This document shows positions 35,804 to 43,671 of a stretch of 64,000 bases of DNA, in pieces. Source of the stretch: Pseudomonas sp. B20(2017) (lineage in GTDB: Bacteria; Pseudomonadota; Gammaproteobacteria; Pseudomonadales; Pseudomonadaceae); the NCBI RefSeq assembly GCF_002113125.1, contig NZ_NEJP01000001.1, positions 310,001-374,000 on the forward strand, read 5' to 3'. Position 1 is the stretch's first letter; each line of letters begins with the position of its first letter. The translations under genes and the position numbers were made by a program. The notes under the pieces are model-generated. The model was not told the DNA's origin. It was given only the letters and a program-made list of their open reading frames with translations, and ran no database searches.

Positions 35804-36688
35804 TCAGCCTCCCAGTACAACGGTGTAACCCGTGCAATAAGCGGCCTGCGCCTTGGTGGGTTTCAGATCCTGCCAATCTTTCAGTTCCACTCGCGCAACA
35901 CCGGCGACATGCAGCTGCGCATCGACCCCAGACCGGGCTACCTCGATGCCCAGCCGGCGCCGTGGATTGATCCAGGCTTCCAATCGACGGATCGCCTCGG
36001 TAAGCGCCGCGTCGTTCTCCGGGCCGGCGCCTTTCATGTGCAGCACGGCGTCGACCCGGTAACGCAGGATCTCGGCGCCGCGCACGGTGACGCGGTCGCC
36101 CACCGGCCGCACGTCATCGTCATTCACAGCCACAGCGACCAAGGCCAATAACTCCGGGCCAGCCGTGCCATCGCCCTCTAATCCCAGCACCGTCACGTCG
36201 ACGCAGGCCGGCGCCGGGCTTTCCGCCGTGGCATCGGCGACCAGCGCCGAGGCGTTTCGTGCGTGGAGGATGTAGCTGTTGCGGGGGCCGGCCGTGGTCA
36301 GCCCCTCATAGGCCAGTTGTACACGCTCGCGCAACGCATCATGAGACTCCATGACCGCCGCAATCGGCGGCACAGCCAGCGGATCCGCCGCTTGGATCAC
36401 CAGGCGCTTGAGGTTGACGTTGGCGGCCAGGTGATCCAGATCGGCGCCGGTGGCGTAGGCCAGTAACTGAGCCTTGGCCGCGTCGTTCACACGTGCCCGG
36501 TTACCGAGCTTGATGTAGCTGCCAACCTCCAGCAGCTTGGTCACCGGATCGCTTTCCAGCGAGGCGGTCCAGTTCTGCCCCATGTGCCCTCGGAACACGC
36601 CCAGCGCTTCGCTGTACGTGTCTTCAAAATCCAGCGGTTCCAGCACGTCCGGTGCCGGCAGCTCCGACAGATCTACCAGGGTACTCAT
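35804..36688 (-). CDS. Baseplate protein J (P2 gpJ-like)
   Basis: A 294-residue baseplate wedge protein of the P2 gpJ/T4 gp6 family (MSTLVDLSELPAPDVLEPLD; LHARNASALVADATAESPAP). The ATG at 36688 sits 7 bp after GGAGG and overlaps the gpW stop as ATGA. Ends with the conserved-looking DWQDLKPTKAQAAYC tail. Confidence 0.92.
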   Translation of the reverse strand: MSTLVDLSELPAPDVLEPLDFEDTYSEALGVFRGHMGQNWTASLESDPVTKLLEVGSYIKLGNRARVNDAAKAQLLAYATGADLDHLAANVNLKRLVIQAADPLAVPPIAAVMESHDALRERVQLAYEGLTTAGPRNSYILHARNASALVADATAESPAPACVDVTVLGLEGDGTAGPELLALVAVAVNDDDVRPVGDRVTVRGAEILRYRVDAVLHMKGAGPENDAALTEAIRRLEAWINPRRRLGIEVARSGVDAQLHVAGVARVELKDWQDLKPTKAQAAYCTGYTVVLGG

Positions 36689-37011
36689 ACCCACACCTCC
36701 AACGTGCCGCGCTCACCGAGGTATTCGCCGCTGATCTTGAAATTGATTTTCCCGCCGAGGACGGAGACAACCACGATGCGCTCAAGCTTGAGTCGCGGCT
36801 CCCATTGGTTGAGTGCCCGCACGGCCTCAGCCTGCGCCGCGCTCTTCCAACCTTCGTTGATCGGCAGGTCGACCATGCGCCGCAGCTTGCTGCCGTACTC
36901 CGGCCGTTCGCGGCGGCTCAGCAACGGTGTGCCGAGGATGTCCGCAACCGACTGACGTAGATGCTCGATGCCGGAGATGGGCTGCCCGGTGTGGCGATCC
37001 ATTCCGATCAT
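36685..37011 (-). CDS. Baseplate protein W (gp25/gpW-like)
   Basis: A 108-residue gp25-like protein: SVADILGTPLLSRRERPEYG and ALNQWEPRLKLERI. These proteins start sheath polymerisation from the baseplate. It is placed between the 87-residue protein and gpJ, as in P2-type baseplates (V-W-J-I). Confidence 0.92.
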   Translation of the reverse strand: MIGMDRHTGQPISGIEHLRQSVADILGTPLLSRRERPEYGSKLRRMVDLPINEGWKSAAQAEAVRALNQWEPRLKLERIVVVSVLGGKINFKISGEYLGERGTLEVWV

Positions 37012-37016
37012 CGGGT

Positions 37017-37280
37017 CTACTCCTTGAGCTGCTCGTATTCAGGGTGAACCTTGAGGTATTTCAGCGCGACGTCATCGCCCGCCTCGACCATGACCAGGCT
37101 ATTGACCACGGGAAGGGTGCGACCGTCCGGCAGAACCACCGTGCGGGAGGTGTAGAGGGCGTCGCGAAACTTGATGAGCTGGTCAGAGGCATGGCCGGGG
37201 AATCCCTGAGCAACAGGGACAAGCCCTGATACTGGCAGTGCTTCCGCGAACGCCTCGACTTCAGATTTGACCTTGGTCAT
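37017..37280 (-). CDS. Small protein inserted between baseplate genes V and W
   Basis: An 87-residue acidic protein beginning MTKVKSEVEAFAEALPVSGL, containing RTVVLPDGRTLPVVNSLV and ending KVHPEYEQLKE. The start at 37280 is chosen; the longer frame is out of context. It has no counterpart in P2 at this position, and I recognise no family. It is in the late operon, so a structural or assembly role is possible. Confidence 0.75.
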   Translation of the reverse strand: MTKVKSEVEAFAEALPVSGLVPVAQGFPGHASDQLIKFRDALYTSRTVVLPDGRTLPVVNSLVMVEAGDDVALKYLKVHPEYEQLKE

Positions 37281-37295
37281 GAGTATCTCCAGGCA

Positions 37296-37321
37296 TAAGA
37301 AAGCCCGCGCGCGGCGGGCTG
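37296..37321 (-). terminator. Hairpin between gpV and the 87-residue gene
   Basis: On the minus strand AGCCCGC-loop-GCGGGCT is followed by TTCTT, a weak T-run. It resembles the hairpins at 26861 and 40453. Confidence 0.6.
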
Positions 37322-37338
37322 GGTGGATGGGTGGGTGA

Positions 37339-37926
37339 TCAATGCTTGTGGTTGGCAGTGTTGCCGGTGGTGTCCAGGATCGCACCGTCGCTGGTGATGT
37401 TTTGCGTGGCGTGCAGTGGCCCGTCGATATGCACCGGTCCCTTGATGTTCACTTTGCCTTCGAGATCGATCGTTCCCGACTTCACGGTGACGGCGTTGTC
37501 GGTCACTTCGGCCAGGGTTGTCCCGACCTTGATGACGACCGTGCCGGTGGGCAGCGTGATGCTGTAAATGCTGTCCTGCCAGTCGTAGACCAAGCGCCCG
37601 CCATCCTCGAAATGCCAGACTTCGACATGGTCACGGTTGTCAGGCGGTGGCCCGCCGTTACCGTATAAACCGGGAATGAACGTGCCTTGTGCCACTTCGC
37701 CACTGGCACTGATTAAGGTGCCCTGCTCATTCAGGCTTGGCGCTCGCCAGTGCCGTGCCTTGCCGGCGGCGACGCTGTGCCAGCGCACCCAACCGCTGAC
37801 CCATTCACCGTCCGAAACGCGGCACACCGGTGGTGATGCCGTTAGATCCACCGCCACCACGTAGCAGTCCTTGACCAGGCCTGCGAGCATGCGGTCATGC
37901 TGGGCGCTCACGTAGCCGGCGCTCAT
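37339..37926 (-). CDS. Baseplate spike protein V (P2 gpV-like)
   Basis: A 195-residue protein forming the membrane-piercing spike. The N-terminal OB fold (SPPVCRVSDGEWVSGWVRWH) is followed by a beta-helix (IDLEGKVNIKGPVHIDGPLH), and the protein ends in NTANHKH. The terminal His-x-His is the iron-binding tip motif of P2 gpV-type spikes. Length is near P2 gpV (211). Confidence 0.92.
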   Translation of the reverse strand: MSAGYVSAQHDRMLAGLVKDCYVVAVDLTASPPVCRVSDGEWVSGWVRWHSVAAGKARHWRAPSLNEQGTLISASGEVAQGTFIPGLYGNGGPPPDNRDHVEVWHFEDGGRLVYDWQDSIYSITLPTGTVVIKVGTTLAEVTDNAVTVKSGTIDLEGKVNIKGPVHIDGPLHATQNITSDGAILDTTGNTANHKH

Positions 37927-38462
37927 GGTAGATTCTCCGGCGAAAAGTACTTGTCCTTGTTGGCCAGGCCGGTGTCAGGCTCCACGCCGAACAGCAACGT
38001 GCCCGGTGGCTGATCGAGCCACGGCCATTTTGTTTCGCCGAGGTAGATCTGCTGCGTCCATTCCACAACCCAGACGGTGTAGCCATCCAGCTCCGGCTTG
38101 GTCCAGTCCTGCATGGCCTGAACAAACTCCGCCGGTTCGACTTCGACGCCCCACGACTGCATTCGCAGCAGCACGGCCAACTGACCGGCGATGAATACCG
38201 CTTGCTGATGGTGATCGGGCTGGATCGGGTCGGTAATCACCCGCGCCTCGAACTTGCAGGACAGACCCGTTTCGCCCGTTCCCGGATCGAGTCCCGGCTC
38301 CATCTCCGCCAACTCGATCAGAACTGCCGGCAATGCGATGCGATCATCAATGTTCGGCCAGACTGCAACAGTCTGAATACCTGGCAGGTGATCCTGAATA
38401 TGCCGTTCAATGGCTTGATACAACTGCTCCAGGCTGAACGGCTCATCGACTTGATCCGTCAT
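37923..38462 (-). CDS. Probable tail terminator/completion protein
   Basis: A 179-residue protein (EQLYQAIERHIQDHLPGIQT; LPAVLIELAEMEPG; ARVITDP) that has the plan of phage tail-terminator or minor tail U-type proteins: an N-terminal helix, then a strand with a conserved LPAVLIEL motif. Position after the Z-like protein and before the spike suits a tail completion role. It overlaps gpV by 4 bp. The family assignment is by pattern only. Confidence 0.65.
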   Translation of the reverse strand: MTDQVDEPFSLEQLYQAIERHIQDHLPGIQTVAVWPNIDDRIALPAVLIELAEMEPGLDPGTGETGLSCKFEARVITDPIQPDHHQQAVFIAGQLAVLLRMQSWGVEVEPAEFVQAMQDWTKPELDGYTVWVVEWTQQIYLGETKWPWLDQPPGTLLFGVEPDTGLANKDKYFSPENLP

Positions 38463-38463
38463 G

Positions 38464-39120
38464 TCATGTCCCCTTCAGGTGTTTCTGCAGTTCAAAATTG
38501 AGTTCCTGCTGCAGGACGTGCAGCAACTGTTCATCGGCCTTGCGGATCCAGCTTTCGAAGTGTGGCCGCGCCTGCTCCAGCGACACCTTGGCTTTCGCCA
38601 GTGGAAAGCGGCTGCCGTGTTCGGCGATCCAGCCCGAACTGGCCCCGCCCGCCCCGCTGACATCGCTATCGGGATAGTCACTGGCGTCGAAATGCTTACT
38701 GGCCGTTCGGATCCAGACATCCGCGCTGTTGCCGTAAACCTTCTTGAAGAACGCCCCCTGAAAACGGCGCCCCGCCACTGACACACCGGAACGGCTCTGT
38801 CGAGGCCGGCCAATGCGGCTGGCTTCCATGGCGTTGAGGCCGAACCACAGCTTACCGCTGTTCGCGCTACCGCTGACCGGGTAAGCTCGCAGCCGCTGCC
38901 GCACAGCAGCAACCGCAATGCGCTCCTGTCGGCCAACGGCGCGAGCAATTTGCATGGCGAGCCATCGCAACGTTTTGTTGATGGCTCGCCGCTGTGCCGC
39001 AGCAGCGGCCTTCGGCACCAGCGCGGCGAAATCCTGAAAGGCTTTCAGGTCGGCCGCCGAGGTCTGCAGGGAGATCATCCCGCCGCCGGCCGAGGGCTTA
39101 AAGTAGCTGCCGACACTCAT
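38464..39120 (-). CDS. Minor tail/head-tail connector protein (gpZ-like)
   Basis: A 218-residue basic protein. It contains AAAQRRAINKTLRWLAMQIARAVGRQERI and a WIAEHGSRFPLAKAKV region, as in prophage minor tail protein Z-type proteins. Placed between the head-tail joining protein and the terminator. Overlaps the connector gene by 4 bp. Confidence 0.7.
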   Translation of the reverse strand: MSVGSYFKPSAGGGMISLQTSAADLKAFQDFAALVPKAAAAAQRRAINKTLRWLAMQIARAVGRQERIAVAAVRQRLRAYPVSGSANSGKLWFGLNAMEASRIGRPRQSRSGVSVAGRRFQGAFFKKVYGNSADVWIRTASKHFDASDYPDSDVSGAGGASSGWIAEHGSRFPLAKAKVSLEQARPHFESWIRKADEQLLHVLQQELNFELQKHLKGT

Positions 39121-39437
39121 GGGCGTTTCCTCAGGATCAAAGCGACCAATCCGTCACCACCTGGCTCCAGCTGCATCAGGTCGTAGTCACCGCCGCCATC
39201 CAACGCCGGTAAATCAACGGTCACCAGCAGCCCTTTTTTCAGGCCGTGCGAATCACGGACACGGATCTCGAACTTCGGCTCGCGCAACGCCGTTTTGAGG
39301 CTGCCCATCTTGGGTTGCATCCACGGTGCAGCGAACATGCCGAGCACCGGTTCGTCGTAGCCCTCGATCCGAGCCGTGTCGCCGAGCGTTTCGAACACCG
39401 TATCGTCAATGTCTTCCAGCAGCTCGCGGAAAGACAT
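39117..39437 (-). CDS. Head-tail joining protein (lambda FII-type position)
   Basis: A 106-residue protein starting MSFRELLEDIDDTVFETLGD, with DEPVLGMFAAPW and a beta-rich middle, similar in plan to lambda gpFII-like connectors. It follows the major capsid gene by 2 bp. The longer frame to 39479 lies in the capsid gene. Confidence 0.72.
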   Translation of the reverse strand: MSFRELLEDIDDTVFETLGDTARIEGYDEPVLGMFAAPWMQPKMGSLKTALREPKFEIRVRDSHGLKKGLLVTVDLPALDGGGDYDLMQLEPGGDGLVALILRKRP

Positions 39438-39439
39438 GG

Positions 39440-40435
39440 TCAGAGTTCCAGGAGGATCTGTGCCCGTGGTCGCGTGCACAGGTGCAACGGGTTGGACTGG
39501 GCTTCGCCGGCCACACCCTTGTTGAACGGCAAGGGTTCGAGCTTGCTGTAGTACGGCAGACCTTCGGTGTTGACCGTCTCCATGTAGTCGGCCGGTGCGA
39601 AGACCGAGATGTATAGATCCGGCACACCTTCGGGAACCAGCAGCGCCTTGTCATCGTGCACGAACAGCACGCCCGCCACTTTGCCGCGATAGCGCTCCCA
39701 GACAATGCCGCCGAATTCAAAGCTCTCGCGGGCATCACCGCGAAGAGACGCTGCTTGCAGAGTGTTGAGATAGGTTTGCTTGACCGACTTGTGACTGACC
39801 AGCTTGTTCCAGAAGTTCTTGCCGCAGAAGGCACGAGAACCCGAGCTGGTCACACTGCCCAACGCATCCGCCTGCATGTCCAACGCTTCACCAGCATTCA
39901 CTCGCAGGTCAGCTTCAGGGTCATTGAGCCCCATGGGCATTTTCTGACGGTTCACGCCAAAGGACTTGTAGATGTCCAGCAAAACCGTCTTGCCATCAGC
40001 ATCGAGGATCTGGCCGTTCAGAGCGCCCATCCGCTGAAATTCATGAGTGGCGTCCAACTGGCGCCGCGCCTTGGCAAGTCGACGGTTGACCACGTCCTGT
40101 ACCGACTGCAACTCGGTTCGCGTACCGAAAGCCCGGATGCCTTGGATCTCATCGGCCTTGATGGTGAAGCGCTCCGGCAGGTGCACGGTGTTGAAAGGGA
40201 TCAGATTACGCTTGCTGCCACCGACCACCAGGCCTGAACTGCCGCGCTCACCAGCCGGCACCAGGGCGAGAGTGTCGCCGTCCTTCTCGACCTGCACCGT
40301 GAGGTTGGTAGTGCCTTCCTCGCGAAACAGTCCAAGACTGCTGATGCGGCCGGGCAGGTATTCCTGTTCGTTGATCGCAGCGGTCAGCGAGGGCACGCTG
40401 AAGGCGTCGTCTTCAAAAATGGCGATATCGGCCAT
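39440..40435 (-). CDS. Major capsid protein (lambda gpE family)
   Basis: A 331-residue capsid protein: MADIAIFEDDAFSVPSLTAA, EYLPGRISSLGLFREEGTTN and a C-terminal VPEGVPDLYISVFAPADYMETVNTE (cited in two parts: VPEGVPDLYIS, then FAPADYMETVNT). Lambda gpE is 341 residues. It is preceded by decoration protein D and a terminator-like hairpin. Confidence 0.93.
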   Translation of the reverse strand: MADIAIFEDDAFSVPSLTAAINEQEYLPGRISSLGLFREEGTTNLTVQVEKDGDTLALVPAGERGSSGLVVGGSKRNLIPFNTVHLPERFTIKADEIQGIRAFGTRTELQSVQDVVNRRLAKARRQLDATHEFQRMGALNGQILDADGKTVLLDIYKSFGVNRQKMPMGLNDPEADLRVNAGEALDMQADALGSVTSSGSRAFCGKNFWNKLVSHKSVKQTYLNTLQAASLRGDARESFEFGGIVWERYRGKVAGVLFVHDDKALLVPEGVPDLYISVFAPADYMETVNTEGLPYYSKLEPLPFNKGVAGEAQSNPLHLCTRPRAQILLEL

Positions 40436-40452
40436 GGGTGTACTCTCCAGAA

Positions 40453-40478
40453 ACGAAAAGTCCCGCACTCGGCGGGAT
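40453..40478 (-). terminator. Terminator-like hairpin between decoration and capsid genes
   Basis: On the minus strand TCCCGC/GCGGGA is followed by CTTTTC. It lies 18 bp upstream of the capsid start. Confidence 0.65.
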
Positions 40479-40499
40479 GCATATGAAAGATGGAACGTC

Positions 40500-40844
40500 T
40501 TAGCGGACGATCAGGAAGTGCGCGGCCAAGGCTTTCTCGGCGGCCGGGTCGAGGCCAGTCAGATGGGCCTCGCTGACCTCGGCCAGACGCACCACAGCGC
40601 GACCGCGACGAACGACATCTGACTCGCCGAGTGGGCCGTAGAGAATGGCCATGGCGTTTTCCGTGCCGTCTTCGGCAGTCGGGTTGTACGGGGCGAATTC
40701 GCTGCTCGAAGTCACCAGTCCGAGGATCTGTCCGGGCTCCAGCGCCGGGCCTGCCGCGACGTTGATCGCTTCGCGGGAGATGTTGCCGGCGCCCTCGGAC
40801 AGCAGGAATTCGCCTGCGTGCATCGGTTCCAGTTTGGAGTTCAT
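40500..40844 (-). CDS. Head decoration protein (lambda gpD family)
   Basis: A 114-residue protein (MNSKLEPMHAGEFLLSEGAG; PGQILGLVTSSSEFAPYNP) of the lambda gpD/HeadDecoration family, which stabilises the expanded capsid at three-fold axes. The start at 40844 overlaps the protease stop by 4 bp; a longer frame in the same register is inside the protease gene. Confidence 0.9.
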   Translation of the reverse strand: MNSKLEPMHAGEFLLSEGAGNISREAINVAAGPALEPGQILGLVTSSSEFAPYNPTAEDGTENAMAILYGPLGESDVVRRGRAVVRLAEVSEAHLTGLDPAAEKALAAHFLIVR

Positions 40845-41983
40845 GGTCTTGCTCCTTTCGAGGTTGGGGACTGAGCGGCCTGACGGGCTGCCCAGATCGA
40901 GGACGGATCGGGTTGTTTGGCTTGAATTTTGGGCGGCGGGTCTTCGCTCTGAGGCAGGCTGTTGTCGATCTCGAAGCCTCCGCCCTTCCCCACGACTTTG
41001 TCGAAGAGCCGCGCACGCACGGCGCTGGCATCCAGTCCAGCTTGCACAAACTCCACCGCGAACTCTGGTAACCGGGCGGCCACGCACAGATCGCGGATCG
41101 ATTTGGCCTGAGTGATGGCCGCCTTCACGGTCGCCTCATCGACCAACTTGGTAGTGGCCAGTAGTGGCTCGATGAGGTTGCTCATTCCGCCTTGGTTACA
41201 GGACTTGCTGATCAGCAGAGCCAGCGCCGCTGCATCCGCACCAGGCTCAGGTGTTTCAGGATCGTCGATCACCGGTTCGGTCGGTTTCGCGGGCTCGTTG
41301 AGCAGATCTAACAGCGCCTGGGGCGTATGCTGGTATTTCTGCATCACCGTGCCCTGCCCCAGGCATGCTTTGATCTGGACACCGTCGCCGACCTCGTCGG
41401 CCAATCCAAGCGCCACCGCTTCGCGGGCCGTCAGCCAGGTCTCTGCATTGACCAAGCGCCGCAACTCGACTTCGTCGATGTTCGGCGCCTTGGTTTTATA
41501 CGCCGTGATTATGAGCTCCAGCGCTTGATCCAGCGCGGTCGCGACCTTGCGCATGTCCTCGGCATCACCCGAGGCGTACGTCCACGGGTTGTGAATCATC
41601 AGCGCTGCGTTTTCCGCGACTACAACCCGATGAGCGCCGCAGACTGCAACGCTCGCCGCACTGGCAGCGAGAGCATCAACCCGACCGGTGCAGCGCTCGC
41701 CCAAACGCTTCAGGGCGTTATTAATGGCCAGACCGTCGAACAGGTCGCCGCCGATGCTGTTGAACGCCACCACAATCGGTGATGTGCCGTCATCCAGCTC
41801 GGCGAGATCACGCACAAACTGATTGGCGGTGATGCCCCAAGTGCCGATCTCGCCGTAAACGTACACCTCGATGGTGCGTTGTTCGGCTTCCCCGCTGGCC
41901 CGGAGGCTGTACCAGTGTTTGTCTTGCACGGACAGTTGCCCGTCCAGTTTGTTAAAGATCCGTAGAGGGAACGGCGGTTTCAT
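40841..41983 (-). CDS. Head maturation protease, ClpP fold, with C-terminal scaffold-like part
   Basis: A 380-residue protein. Residues 35-210 are ClpP-like: AFNSIGGDLFDGLAINNALK, the nucleophile Ser in ALAASAASVAVCG, and the His in AALMIHNPW. The C-terminal 150 residues (IEPLLATTKLVDEATVKAA and on) are helical/charged and probably serve as scaffold, like the Nu3 part of lambda gpC. An internal start for a separate scaffold is possible but not evident. Confidence 0.9.
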   Translation of the reverse strand: MKPPFPLRIFNKLDGQLSVQDKHWYSLRASGEAEQRTIEVYVYGEIGTWGITANQFVRDLAELDDGTSPIVVAFNSIGGDLFDGLAINNALKRLGERCTGRVDALAASAASVAVCGAHRVVVAENAALMIHNPWTYASGDAEDMRKVATALDQALELIITAYKTKAPNIDEVELRRLVNAETWLTAREAVALGLADEVGDGVQIKACLGQGTVMQKYQHTPQALLDLLNEPAKPTEPVIDDPETPEPGADAAALALLISKSCNQGGMSNLIEPLLATTKLVDEATVKAAITQAKSIRDLCVAARLPEFAVEFVQAGLDASAVRARLFDKVVGKGGGFEIDNSLPQSEDPPPKIQAKQPDPSSIWAARQAAQSPTSKGARP

Positions 41984-43464
41984 GGTTTCTCCTGATCGTC
42001 AGGGTGGGTATCGACCTCGACGAGCGTTCGGTAATTGAGGCCCAGCTTGCGGGCACGTTGGGCGTCGGCCGCGTTCTCCGCGTCGACGGCTTCGGCGTCG
42101 TAGCCAGTGCGCAGACACATCTCACTGCGCGAGGCGAATCCGGCGTTGACCTCCAGCATTCGCGCTTGCACGTCCTGTACTGGCTGGATGTAGGCCCAGC
42201 CTTGCGGCACCCAGCGCGTGCGCAGAAATTCGCGGCGGCGACTGGCGTAGTCCGGCAGTTCGATCACGCCGGCCAGCACTGCCATGTCCAGCCACGCGGC
42301 GCGTACCGGTCGACAGAGTTGGTGGATGTAGACGTTGAATTGCAGCTGTTCAAGGCGGCGTCGGAACTCGTTCAGCACTACACGCAGCGCCCGGTCGTTG
42401 ATGCCTTTCATGTCACCGGTAAGGATCTCGTAGGGCGTGTCGGTACCAGCCGCTGCGGCCATCAGTTGCTGACGCATGAAGTCCGGGTAGTTGTTGCCGG
42501 CGTCCGGTGGTTTGGAGAACTCGACCTCCTCACCCGCGCCCAACTCCTGCATGGTGCCGGGCTCCAGCGCGACCATCGGTGTGAAGCCATCGCGGTCGGC
42601 GGTGATCAACTGGCCGGTGACCGGGTCGCGAGGAACCTGTCCCGTGTCCGGCGACGGACGTTTGATGAAACCGGCGAACAGGTTGGAGACCTCCTGCCGG
42701 AACAGCACCGCGTCGTCGTAGTTGTCCAGGCTGCGCAGTCGCTTGAGCACTGGTGACATGCGAGGCACGCCTCTTAGTTGACCCGGTTCCAGCGGTTCGA
42801 AGATGTGTAGCACCTGGCTGGAGGGCACGCGCACCAGTTGGTTGTAGCCGCTGTTGAGCGACGACGCGTCACGCGGGTGCGAGCGGTACATCCAGTAGGC
42901 CACGCGCTTGCCGGCCGGGTTGAACTCGATCCCGGCGCGGATGATGTTGCCGTCGCGGGTGGTTTCGAATTTGTCGTGAGGAACGAACTCCGGTGCCAGG
43001 GTCTGCAATTGCAGTGGCACGACCAGCCCCTCGTCGAGACCACGCGGGCGCAACCGGACAAAGCACTCGCCCGCCATTTCGACGGTGCGAGCGACCAACG
43101 CCTGCTGCCCATAGAAGTCGCAGAGGCCGTCTGCATCCGACTCGTCGGCCCAGTCGTCCCATAGTTCCTGCAGCAGGTTGCGCAGTTCTTCGTCCTTGAC
43201 CTTCGGTCGCGGCGTGATGCCAGTGCCGATCAGGTTACTGACGCGTTTGTTGATCGCGTTGGCCGCGTACGGGTCGTTGCGTACCGCTGCCCGCGACCGG
43301 GCTCGCAGGTTGCGTAGCGCCGGGGTGTTGATGCTGTTGATTCCGTTATCGGAAGCATCCCAACTGGCCGAACGACGGCCCTCTCCGGCGCCTTCGTAGC
43401 TGGCCTTGATGTTCGATGGCAGCAAAAATCCGCTACGCGTCAGTGCCGGAAATTGTCGAGACAT
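41980..43464 (-). CDS. Portal protein (lambda gpB family)
   Basis: A 494-residue portal: SINTPALRNLRARSRAAVRN near the N-terminus, the DADGLCDFYGQQALVARTVE and GTDTPYEILTGDMKGIN motifs of the lambda portal family. It forms the dodecamer through which DNA enters and leaves. Overlaps the protease by 4 bp and gpW by 1 bp. Confidence 0.94.
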   Translation of the reverse strand: MSRQFPALTRSGFLLPSNIKASYEGAGEGRRSASWDASDNGINSINTPALRNLRARSRAAVRNDPYAANAINKRVSNLIGTGITPRPKVKDEELRNLLQELWDDWADESDADGLCDFYGQQALVARTVEMAGECFVRLRPRGLDEGLVVPLQLQTLAPEFVPHDKFETTRDGNIIRAGIEFNPAGKRVAYWMYRSHPRDASSLNSGYNQLVRVPSSQVLHIFEPLEPGQLRGVPRMSPVLKRLRSLDNYDDAVLFRQEVSNLFAGFIKRPSPDTGQVPRDPVTGQLITADRDGFTPMVALEPGTMQELGAGEEVEFSKPPDAGNNYPDFMRQQLMAAAAGTDTPYEILTGDMKGINDRALRVVLNEFRRRLEQLQFNVYIHQLCRPVRAAWLDMAVLAGVIELPDYASRRREFLRTRWVPQGWAYIQPVQDVQARMLEVNAGFASRSEMCLRTGYDAEAVDAENAADAQRARKLGLNYRTLVEVDTHPDDQEKP

Positions 43465-43670
43465 CAGATTCCCTTGCCTCCGTGACTGAGTCGCACGACC
43501 CGCGAGCGCGGAGCGACAGCGCTGCAGAGCGAACTGCGTATTTCTTCCCGTGCGCGGAGCAACTCATCAACGTCGCGGTATTCCACCGTTCGGTCGCTGT
43601 AGCGCACGGTCTTTTCGCCACGCGCGATAGCACGCTCGATGACTTCGAGGTGTTTCTGGGTAAAGGACAT
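43464..43670 (-). CDS. gpW-like head-tail joining protein
   Basis: A 68-residue protein: MSFTQKHLEVIERAIARGEK, VRYSDRTVEYRDVDELLRAR. This is the lambda gpW family (about 68 residues in lambda) that fills the portal after packaging. It sits between large terminase and portal exactly as in lambda (A-W-B). Confidence 0.93.
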   Translation of the reverse strand: MSFTQKHLEVIERAIARGEKTVRYSDRTVEYRDVDELLRAREEIRSSLCSAVAPRSRVVRLSHGGKGI

Positions 43671-43671
43671 A

